Shown here: piece after piece, positions 57,571 to 64,000 of the stretch
How the letters are laid out: every line of letters begins with the position of its first letter
How positions within the stretch are numbered: position 1 is the first letter of the stretch
NCBI RefSeq assembly: GCF_007828835.1
Contig: NZ_VIVL01000003.1
Span: forward strand, 558,001 to 622,000
Length of the DNA: 64,000 nucleotides
Source: Variovorax beijingensis
Lineage (GTDB): Bacteria > Pseudomonadota > Gammaproteobacteria > Burkholderiales > Burkholderiaceae_C
Direction of reading: 5' to 3'
The notes under the pieces: generated by a model
What the model saw: only the letters and a program-made list of their open reading frames with translations
Databases searched by the model: none
What the model was told of the DNA's origin: nothing
Made by a program: the position numbers and the translations under genes

Positions 57571-59301
57571 ATGACCTCCCCGACCGATCCCAAGCGATTC
57601 CGCTCCGCCACCATCCGCGAAGGCACGATCCGCGCGACCACGCGCAGCTTCCTGCATGCGCTGGGGCAGGACGACGAGGACATCGAGCGCCCGCACATCG
57701 GCGTGTTCCACACCGGCGGCGAGATGAGCCCGTGCAACCTCAACCTGCGCGAACAGGCGCAGCACGCCAAGACCGGCATCTACGCCGGCGGCGGCACGCC
57801 GCACGAATGCCCGGTGGTGTCGGTGAGCGACGGGCTCACCATGGCGCATTCGGGCATGCGCTTCTCGCTGATCTCGCGCGAGCTGATTGCCGACAGCGTC
57901 GAGGCCTCGACGCGCGGCCACCAGTGGGACGGCATCTTCGCCATCGGCGCCTGCGACAAGAACCTGCCGGGCCTGATGATGGGCATGGTGCGCTGCAACG
58001 TGCCGAGCGTGTTCGTGCATGGCGGCTCGGCGCTGCCGGGGCAGATGCCGGGCCCGGACGGCCGCGACCTCAATGTGGTCGATACCTACGAAACCATCGG
58101 CAAGGTGCTGGCCGGCACCGCCACACACGGCGAGCTCGACGCCATGAGCCGCGCCTGCCTGCCCACGGCCGGCGCCTGCGCGGGCCAGTTCACGGCCAAC
58201 ACCATGGGCATGGTGTCGGAAGCGCTGGGCCTCGCGCCCATCGGCTCGAGCATGGTGCCGGCGGTGTTCAGCGAACGCGCACCACTGATGCGCCGCGCCG
58301 CGAAGAACCTCATGAAGGCGGTGCTGGGAGACAGCCCGCTGCCGCGCGACATCGTCACGCGCAAGGCGCTCGAGAACGCCTGCGCCGTGGTGTCGGCCAC
58401 CGGGGGCTCGACCAACGCCGCGCTGCACCTGCCGGCCATCGCGCACGAGGCCGGCATCAGGTTCCACCTCGACGACGTGGCCGAGGTGTTCGCGCGCACG
58501 CCGCTCATCGCCGACCTGCGCCCGGGCGGGCAGTACCTGGCACGCGACGTGTTCTACATCGGCGGCGCGGGCGTCATCCTTCGCACGCTGATGGAGCAGG
58601 GTTTCGTGCACGGCGATGCGCTCAGCTTCACCGGCCGCACGCTGGCAGAGGAACTGGCCGATGCCGCCGCGCCCGACGGCCGCGTGGTGCGCGCGCCAGG
58701 CGATCCGATCACGCGCGACGGCGGCCTGGCCGTGCTCAAGGGCAACCTCTGTCCCGACGGCGCGCTGCTCAAGACCGCGGGCCTTCAGACGCTGGTGCAC
58801 CGCGGCCCGGCGCGCGTCTTCGATTCGGAGGAACAAGCGCAGGCCGCCGTGCAGAACCGCCGCTACCAGCCCGGCGACGTGATCGTGATCCGCAACGAGG
58901 GCCCGAAGGGCAGTCCCGGCATGCGCGAGATGCTGGGCATCACCGCGCTGCTCTACGGCCAGGGCATGGGCGACAAGGTGGCGCTTTTGACCGACGGGCG
59001 CTTCTCGGGCGCCACGCGCGGCCTGTGCATCGGCTATGCGGGGCCCGAAGCGGCCGACGGCGGGCCGATTGCGGCGCTGCAGGACGGCGACATGATCGCC
59101 ATCGACGCGCGGGCCGAAGCGCGCGCCATTTCGGTGGAACTGACGGCGGAAGAGATTGCACTGCGGCTCTCCCGACGTCAGGTAAACGCGGGGGTCCCGC
59201 ACCGCGGCTTGCTGGAAAAATACGCGCTCACCGTGCGGCCCGCTCACCAGGGCGCCGTGACCCATTCGGGCGCAGTCACCTGGCTGCGCGACGAGTCTTG
59301 A
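57571..59301 (+). CDS. IlvD/Edd family dehydratase
   Basis: 576 residues. An iron-sulfur dehydratase: [14 protein letters not shown] near 125, the Cys-rich [15 protein letters not shown] near 200 and [11 protein letters not shown] near 470. The family includes dihydroxy-acid dehydratase and several sugar-acid dehydratases. Placement after hpaI and before a Bug protein, an aldolase and a ketopantoate reductase-like gene suggests a sugar-acid or hydroxy-acid role rather than branched-chain synthesis. The true substrate is not clear. Confidence 0.82.
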   Translation: MTSPTDPKRFRSATIREGTIRATTRSFLHALGQDDEDIERPHIGVFHTGGEMSPCNLNLREQAQHAKTGIYAGGGTPHECPVVSVSDGLTMAHSGMRFSLISRELIADSVEASTRGHQWDGIFAIGACDKNLPGLMMGMVRCNVPSVFVHGGSALPGQMPGPDGRDLNVVDTYETIGKVLAGTATHGELDAMSRACLPTAGACAGQFTANTMGMVSEALGLAPIGSSMVPAVFSERAPLMRRAAKNLMKAVLGDSPLPRDIVTRKALENACAVVSATGGSTNAALHLPAIAHEAGIRFHLDDVAEVFARTPLIADLRPGGQYLARDVFYIGGAGVILRTLMEQGFVHGDALSFTGRTLAEELADAAAPDGRVVRAPGDPITRDGGLAVLKGNLCPDGALLKTAGLQTLVHRGPARVFDSEEQAQAAVQNRRYQPGDVIVIRNEGPKGSPGMREMLGITALLYGQGMGDKVALLTDGRFSGATRGLCIGYAGPEAADGGPIAALQDGDMIAIDARAEARAISVELTAEEIALRLSRRQVNAGVPHRGLLEKYALTVRPAHQGAVTHSGAVTWLRDES

Positions 59302-59336
59302 GTGAAACGCAACCCACAACACCCCGGAGACAGACC

Positions 59337-60326
59337 ATGACCTTCACCCGCCGCCAGCTGCTGCAGACCACCGGCGCCTCGGCGCTGCTCGCCAGCCTGG
59401 GCCAGCGCGCCTTCGCGCAGGCCTCGCTCGAAACCGCCACCATCGTCACCGGCTTTGCGGCCGGCGGCACCTCGGACACCACCTGCCGGCGCATCGCGCA
59501 GAAGCTCAGCCCCGACTACGCCAAGGCCGCCGTGGTCGAAAACCGCACCGGCGCGGGCGGCCAGATCGCCGTGAGCTACGTGAAGGGCCGGCCCGCCGAC
59601 GGCGCCACCATCCTGCAGACGCCCACCTCCATCCTCACGATCTACCCGCACATCTACAAGAAGCTGCCGTACGACCCGATGGTCGACCTCACGCCGGTCA
59701 GCATCGCCTGCATCTTCGACTTCGGCTTTGCAGTCGGCCCCGCAGTGCCCGCCAGCGTGAAGACGGTGCCCGAGTTCCTGGCCTGGGCCAAGGCCAACCC
59801 GGCCGGCGCCAACTTCGGCTCGCCGGCCGCGGGCTCCACGCCGCACTTCATCGGCGCGCTCTTGGGCAAGAAGGGCGGCGTCGAGCTCAAGCACGCGGCC
59901 TACCGCGGCACGCAGCCGGCCATGCTGGACCTGCTGGGCAGCAACATCTCGGCCGTCTCGGGCCCGATCGGCGACATCACGCAGCACCTGGCCTCGGGCA
60001 AGGTGCGCATCCTGGGCATCTCGGGCGCCAAGCGCAGCCGCTTCGCGCCCGAGGTGCCAACCTTCGGCGAACAGGGCATCCAGGACATGGCGCACAGCGA
60101 ATGGTTCGCCTTCTTCCTGCCCGCCAAGGCCTCGCCGGAGCTGGTCGCAAAGCTCAACACCTCGATGAAGAACGCGCTGGCGCAGAAGGACGTGATCGAC
60201 GGCCTCGGCACCTTCGGCCTGGAAGCCATGTCCTCCACGCCCGCCGAGCTGACCGATCTGCTCAAGAAAGACACCGCCAAGTGGGCGCCGATCGTGAAAG
60301 AGGTCGGCTTCACCGCGGAGGGCTAG
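59337..60326 (+). CDS. Bug/TctC-type periplasmic binding protein
   Basis: 329 residues. Tat-like signal FTRRQLLQTTGASALLASLG ending near AFAQ. It begins ATIVTGFAAGGTSDTTCRRI, a divergent form of the family start, and keeps VENRTGAGGQIAVSYVKGRP. Fourth Bug protein of the window. Probably delivers the substrate of the neighbouring dehydratase and aldolase genes. Confidence 0.88.
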   Translation: MTFTRRQLLQTTGASALLASLGQRAFAQASLETATIVTGFAAGGTSDTTCRRIAQKLSPDYAKAAVVENRTGAGGQIAVSYVKGRPADGATILQTPTSILTIYPHIYKKLPYDPMVDLTPVSIACIFDFGFAVGPAVPASVKTVPEFLAWAKANPAGANFGSPAAGSTPHFIGALLGKKGGVELKHAAYRGTQPAMLDLLGSNISAVSGPIGDITQHLASGKVRILGISGAKRSRFAPEVPTFGEQGIQDMAHSEWFAFFLPAKASPELVAKLNTSMKNALAQKDVIDGLGTFGLEAMSSTPAELTDLLKKDTAKWAPIVKEVGFTAEG

Positions 60327-60418
60327 CCCACCCCCGAAGCGGCTCACTGCGTGTAGCCGCCTCCCCCTCAAGGGGGCAACACCGGCGGCCCGGCAAAGCC
60401 GGTTCCGCGGTGTTCCCC
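60327..60418. repeat. Dispersed intergenic repeat, copy 2
   Basis: About 92 bp in the 138-bp gap before the aldolase gene, the inverse of the copy at 31126-31216. It contains GTAGCCGCC, a CCCCCTCAAGGGGG hairpin and GGCGGCCCGGCAAAGCCGG. The end of the Bug gene runs up to its first base. Confidence 0.75.
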
Positions 60419-60464
60419 GCAAAGAGCTCGGGGACAAGACAAGCGTCATCTGAAAGGAACTGCA

Positions 60465-61262
60465 ATGAACACCACACTCGCCACCCGCGTGCCGCCGTCG
60501 GCGCCGGTCCATCCCTCGATCCATCCCGACGAGCGCGCCGCGCGCGAACAGCTCGCGGCCTGCTACCGCATCTTTGCGATGCTTGGGTGGACGGAAATGA
60601 TCTACAACCACATCACCCTTCGGCTGCCCGACAGCGTGACGGGCGGGGAGAAGCAGTTCCTCATCAACCCCTTCGGCCTGCACTACAGCGAGGTCACGGC
60701 CAGCAACCTGGTGAAGATCGACCTGCACGGCAAGGTGCTCGACGGCTCGACGCATCCGGTGAACCCGGCCGGCTTCACGGTGCACGCCGCCATCCACGAC
60801 GGCCTGCCCGGTGCGCATTGCGTGATGCACACGCACACCACGGCCGGCGTGGCTGTGGCCTGCCTGCAGGGCGGCCTGCAGCAGACCAATTTCTATACCG
60901 CGCAGCTGCACGGCATGGTGGCCTACCACGACTTCGAGGGCATCACCATCCACGCCGACGAGGGCCCGCGCCTGCTCAGGAGCATCGGCGACCGCAACGC
61001 CGTGATCCTGCGCAACCACGGCCTGCTGGCCTGGGGGCAGACGCTGCCGCAGACCTTCGCGATCCTCTGGACCCTGCAGCGCGCCTGCGAGATCCAGATG
61101 GCCACCTTCTCGATGGGCGCGGCCATTCCGGTGAGCGAGGAGATCGCGCAGCGCTGCACGCGCGATGCGCTGCAGTTCAGCCCCGAGCATGGCGCGGGGC
61201 AGGACGTGTTCGACGCGCTGGTGCGCCAGATCGACCGCATCGACGCCAGCTACAAGAACTGA
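60465..61262 (+). CDS. Class II aldolase/adducin family protein
   Basis: 265 residues. The zinc-binding HxH is in VMHTHTTAG near 122-126, and the third His in RNHGLLAWG near 184; LINPFGLHYSEVTASN is the family start. The fold makes or breaks C-C bonds in sugar phosphates or decarboxylates hydroxy-acids. AAAGGA precedes the ATG. Next gene follows after 1 bp. Confidence 0.88.
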   Translation: MNTTLATRVPPSAPVHPSIHPDERAAREQLAACYRIFAMLGWTEMIYNHITLRLPDSVTGGEKQFLINPFGLHYSEVTASNLVKIDLHGKVLDGSTHPVNPAGFTVHAAIHDGLPGAHCVMHTHTTAGVAVACLQGGLQQTNFYTAQLHGMVAYHDFEGITIHADEGPRLLRSIGDRNAVILRNHGLLAWGQTLPQTFAILWTLQRACEIQMATFSMGAAIPVSEEIAQRCTRDALQFSPEHGAGQDVFDALVRQIDRIDASYKN

Positions 61263-61263
61263 C

Positions 61264-62241
61264 ATGAAGATCTGCATCTACGGCGCCGGCGCGATCGGCG
61301 GATGGATCGGCGCCAGCCTGGCGCAGGCCGGCGAGCGGCTCAACGTGGTGGCGCGCGGCGCCACGCTCGAGGCACTGCAGCAAGGCGGCCTTTCGCTGAT
61401 GCGCGGCGACGTGCGCACGCGCGTGCCGGTCAACGCAGTGGCCGACCCCGAAGCGCTCGGCACGCAGGACCTCGTGGTCATCGCCGTGAAGGCGCCGGCG
61501 CTGGCCGGCGTGGCCGAACGCATCGGACCGCTGATCGGGCCCGACACCCTGGTGCTGGTGGCGATGAACGGCGTGCCGTGGTGGTTCCTCGAAGGCGGCT
61601 TCGGCGGCGCCATCACCGGCCACCGCCTGGCGGCCGTGGACCCCGACGGCGCAATCGCAAGGGCCATTCCCTCGCGCAACGTGATCGGCTGCGTGGTGCA
61701 CGCGAGCTGTTCGCTCGACGGGCCCGGCGTGGTGCGGCATCACTTCGGCAACGGGCTGATCGTGGGCGAGCCTTCGGGCGAAGCCACGCCGCGCGTGCAG
61801 AAGCTGGTCGCGCTGCTGCAGCGCGCGGGCCTGGACGCCACGCTGTCGCCGCAGATCCAGAAGGACGTGTGGTTCAAGCTCTGGGGCAACATGACGGTGA
61901 ACCCGATCAGCGCGCTCACGGGCGTCACCACCGACCTGATCATGGGCGACGACTACGTGCGCGGCTTCATCTCGGCCGTGATGCTCGAGGCCAAGGAGAT
62001 CGGACAGCGCATCGGCATCGAGATCACCCAGAGCCCCGAAGACCGGCATGCGGTGACGATGAAGCTCGGCGCGTTCAAGACCTCGATGCTGCAGGACGTG
62101 GAAGCCGGGCGTTCGGTGGAGCTCGATGCGCTGGTCACCGTGGTGCGCGAGCTCGGCGAGCTGACGGCGGTGGCCACGCCGTTCACCGATGCGCTGCTGG
62201 GGCTGGCGCGGCTGAAGATGCGGCAGCTCGGGCTGTATTGA
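61264..62241 (+). CDS. Ketopantoate reductase-like (PanE family) dehydrogenase
   Basis: 325 residues. NADP-binding GAGAIGGWIG at 7-16, and the catalytic region IQKDVWFKLWGNMTVNP near 200 with Lys and Asn. True PanE works in pantothenate synthesis, but proteins of this family beside class II aldolases and Bug genes usually reduce other 2-oxo acids. Last gene of the plus-strand run from hpaR. Confidence 0.83.
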   Translation: MKICIYGAGAIGGWIGASLAQAGERLNVVARGATLEALQQGGLSLMRGDVRTRVPVNAVADPEALGTQDLVVIAVKAPALAGVAERIGPLIGPDTLVLVAMNGVPWWFLEGGFGGAITGHRLAAVDPDGAIARAIPSRNVIGCVVHASCSLDGPGVVRHHFGNGLIVGEPSGEATPRVQKLVALLQRAGLDATLSPQIQKDVWFKLWGNMTVNPISALTGVTTDLIMGDDYVRGFISAVMLEAKEIGQRIGIEITQSPEDRHAVTMKLGAFKTSMLQDVEAGRSVELDALVTVVRELGELTAVATPFTDALLGLARLKMRQLGLY

Positions 62242-62268
62242 GCGCCGCGGGGCGCCGGCGCACGCGCT

Positions 62269-62802
62269 TCAAAGCAGCCGCGGCGCCGGGATGATGCGTC
62301 GCCGCAGCGTCTTCGGCGCGGGCTTCTTCACCGGAACCGGCTGCGGCAGGTCGCGGGCGTTGCGCAGGCGCGGTCCGGCCACCATGATCTTGCGCAGGCG
62401 GTGGTCGTAGCGCAGGAACAGGCCTGAGACGCTGCCCACGTAGGCGTCGATCTTCATGTCGTTCGCGACGCCGCGGTCCTCGGGCGAGAAGCGGTCGGGC
62501 TCCATGTTGAAGCCTGCGCCCTTGTAGGCCGGATGCGTGTGGTAATAAGCCACCGCCGTCGTGCCCTCGGGGCAGCCTCCGTTGCCGAGGCGGTGGCCGA
62601 CGTCGACCGTGTTGGTGTCGCCCTCGCGCGGCGGCATCGCGAAGAACTGGTTGCCCTGCTGGCAGATCATGGCGCCGAACTCCTTGCGGCGTTCGATCGA
62701 CTCGATCAGCACGGACTCCAGTGCCGCGCGCGCCGCCTCGGTGACGGTGTTGAAAAGCTCGTACTCGAGAGGGAATGCGGGTGCGGGAAGTGGTTCAGCC
62801 AT
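62269..62802 (-). CDS. DUF4329 protein with JAMM-like HxHP...SxxD motif
   Basis: 177 residues starting at MAEPLPAPAF; a longer frame to 62898 is less likely. The core reads YYHTHPAYKGAG (H88, H90) and later FSPEDRG (S106, D109), with Glu41 ahead. This is the order E...HxHP...SxxD of JAMM metal-isopeptidases, with a long loop between H90 and D109. DUF4329 domains occur in toxins and standalone proteins. Function unknown; no toxin-type partner is visible. Confidence 0.7.
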   Translation of the reverse strand: MAEPLPAPAFPLEYELFNTVTEAARAALESVLIESIERRKEFGAMICQQGNQFFAMPPREGDTNTVDVGHRLGNGGCPEGTTAVAYYHTHPAYKGAGFNMEPDRFSPEDRGVANDMKIDAYVGSVSGLFLRYDHRLRKIMVAGPRLRNARDLPQPVPVKKPAPKTLRRRIIPAPRLL

Positions 62803-62919
62803 GCCGCGAGTGTGGTGGCTCTGCGGGCGCCAGACCATCCGACGGACTGCGTATGACGATCGACCGGTCAGGCGCAGGCAGGCATCGCGGCCACCCACAA
62901 TGCAGCCACCGGAAGAAGC

Positions 62920-63654
62920 TCAGTGCTTCTTCAGCAGGACCCGCACCGCCTCGGGCAGCGAATTGACCTGGGGCATGAAATGGTCGAGCGCGGCGCCGAG
63001 GACCACCGCACAAAAGACAGCCCCCAGCAGCGGCTTCCACGTCAGCCGCACGGCCGCCATCAGCCAGCCTTCGCGCGCCACGCGCACCGCGGCGCGCGCC
63101 GACACGTACGAGAACGCCACCTCGACGGCCACGGCCAGCAGCGCGTCCCAGCTGAAGTAGAGCAGCACCAGCGAACCGGCGCCGAGCACGATGGCCGTGC
63201 AGATCAGGAAGATGGCGACCACCGGCACCACGACGACGGCGCCTTCGTCCGCGGCGCCCGCCACCTCGAGCGCGCCGCTGGCTGCATCGGACAGCGCGCT
63301 GCCGCCGGTGCCGCCGGCCGGGCTGCCGCCCGCATCGAACGCCAGATCGCCCGCATCGACGACGTCACCCGCATCGAGGTTGAAGCCGGCGCGGTTCTCG
63401 ACCAGCCGCCGGGCCCACCAGCGCAGCACCCCCAGGTAGCCGAGATATCCCACGCCCAGCGTGAGGAAATAGCGCACCGCCAGCGACTGCACGCCGAACA
63501 CATGCATCTGCAGCGCCGACACGCCCCACATCAGCAGCAGCGTGAAGCTGCCGATCAGGATGCCATGCGTGCGCAGGCTGTAGTTGCGGTGCAGGTCGCG
63601 CTCGAGCTGCGTCTCCCACAGGCGCACCGAGCGCCAGTTGGAGAGCACCTTCAT
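62920..63654 (-). CDS. Membrane protein of unknown function
   Basis: 244 residues. Four or five hydrophobic segments (about 30-50, 60-80, 140-165, 170-190 and 205-225). Between the second and third lies a loop of about 45 residues rich in Gly, Ala and Asp ([20 protein letters not shown] and more). The ATG overlaps the alr stop as ATGA, so the pair is coupled. The 117 bp after its stop to the DUF4329 gene show no clear signal. Confidence 0.7.
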   Translation of the reverse strand: MKVLSNWRSVRLWETQLERDLHRNYSLRTHGILIGSFTLLLMWGVSALQMHVFGVQSLAVRYFLTLGVGYLGYLGVLRWWARRLVENRAGFNLDAGDVVDAGDLAFDAGGSPAGGTGGSALSDAASGALEVAGAADEGAVVVVPVVAIFLICTAIVLGAGSLVLLYFSWDALLAVAVEVAFSYVSARAAVRVAREGWLMAAVRLTWKPLLGAVFCAVVLGAALDHFMPQVNSLPEAVRVLLKKH

Positions 63655-64000
63655 TCGTCGTCGGCCGGGGCGAAGGGCACGCGCGGCGCCACCGCGCACA
63701 TGAGCTCGTAGCCGACGGTGCCGGCGGCCTGCGCGACCTCGTCGATGAGCAGCACCGCGCCGCTCACGGCCGAGCGGCCCCACAGCGTGACCTCGGTGCC
63801 GAACTTCGCCTCGGGCACGGGCGTGAGGTCGACGGTGATCATGTCCATGCTCACGCGGCCCACCATGCGGGTGCGAACGCCGTTCACCAGCACTGGCGTG
63901 CCGGTGTTGCAGTGGCGCGGATAGCCGTCGGCATAGCCGACCGCGGCCACGCCGATGGTCAGCGGCCCGTCGGCCGTGAAGTTGGAGCCGTAGCCGATGG
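63651..64000 (-). CDS. alr: Alanine racemase, C-terminal part (continues past window)
   Basis: The last about 115 codons of a PLP racemase that makes D-alanine for peptidoglycan. The stretch [12 protein letters not shown] holds the catalytic Tyr, and [15 protein letters not shown] and [16 protein letters not shown] are typical of the C-terminal domain. The gene enters from the right edge and runs on the minus strand; its start is outside. Confidence 0.93.
   Translation of the reverse strand, partial: IGYGSNFTADGPLTIGVAAVGYADGYPRHCNTGTPVLVNGVRTRMVGRVSMDMITVDLTPVPEAKFGTEVTLWGRSAVSGAVLLIDEVAQAAGTVGYELMCAVAPRVPFAPADDE

Overview
The window is about 64 kb of high-GC DNA, densely packed and with few intergenic spaces. 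Gene content and style (mreBCD-mrdA next to gatCAB, orphan Bug-type binding proteins, split HpaG, many ATGA start/stop overlaps, GC-rich intergenic repeats) point to a betaproteobacterium of the order Burkholderiales, most likely Comamonadaceae and close to Variovorax. This placement is inferred from gene content; no rRNA or tRNA gene is present to confirm it.

Layout. 1-8.4 kb: a Sir2 deacetylase and an IclR regulator face a homogentisate operon (MBL-fold protein, FAD hydroxylase, DUF2783 protein, HmgA, a Bug binding protein, FahA). 8.4-13.1 kb: cell-shape operon mreB-mreC-mreD-mrdA on the minus strand, with an intrinsic terminator between mreB and mreC. 13.3-16.6 kb: gatCAB amidotransferase. 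16.6-18.8 kb: a DUF4124 protein, pyrE and a divergent exonuclease III-family gene whose start is only 12 bp from that of pyrE. 18.8-22.9 kb: a three-gene module of poorly understood proteins (PcfJ-like, DUF1266, DUF4034/Sel1-like).

22.9-34.8 kb: one long minus-strand operon for biuret-type nitrogen. It reads atzF (allophanate hydrolase), a NitT/TauT-type ABC transporter, an AtzH-like DUF3225 protein, a BMP-type ABC transporter with a biuret hydrolase (biuH) among its genes, a second cysteine hydrolase, and lastly a GntR/FCD regulator. The only good promoter found is a match to a sigma-54 -24/-12 element upstream of atzF. A GntR-type palindrome covers its predicted start point. BiuH plus AtzF would give biuret to allophanate to ammonia and CO2, so nitrogen control through sigma-54 fits.

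34.9-49.2 kb: an M48 protease, an AmpG-like permease, a small polyketide-like set (ketosynthase, chain-length-factor-like protein, halogenase-like flavoprotein), an OmpR/EnvZ-type two-component pair, an O-antigen ligase-family protein, ilvE with two small genes, rdgC, a membrane protein, a 250-bp non-coding stretch with an orphan terminator, and radA. 49.2-62.2 kb: the homoprotocatechuate (hpa) operon under HpaR, with two embedded Bug proteins, followed by a sugar-acid-like tail (IlvD/Edd dehydratase, Bug protein, class II aldolase, ketopantoate reductase-like protein). 62.3-64 kb: a DUF4329 JAMM-like protein, a membrane protein and the start-truncated end of alanine racemase.

The window therefore joins two routes for hydroxyphenylacetate-type aromatics (homogentisate and homoprotocatechuate ring cleavage), a nitrogen-scavenging operon and core cell-wall genes. 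No CRISPR array, insertion sequence, prophage, tRNA or rRNA was found. No stretch over 300 bp lacks a gene; the longest is 47553-47802.
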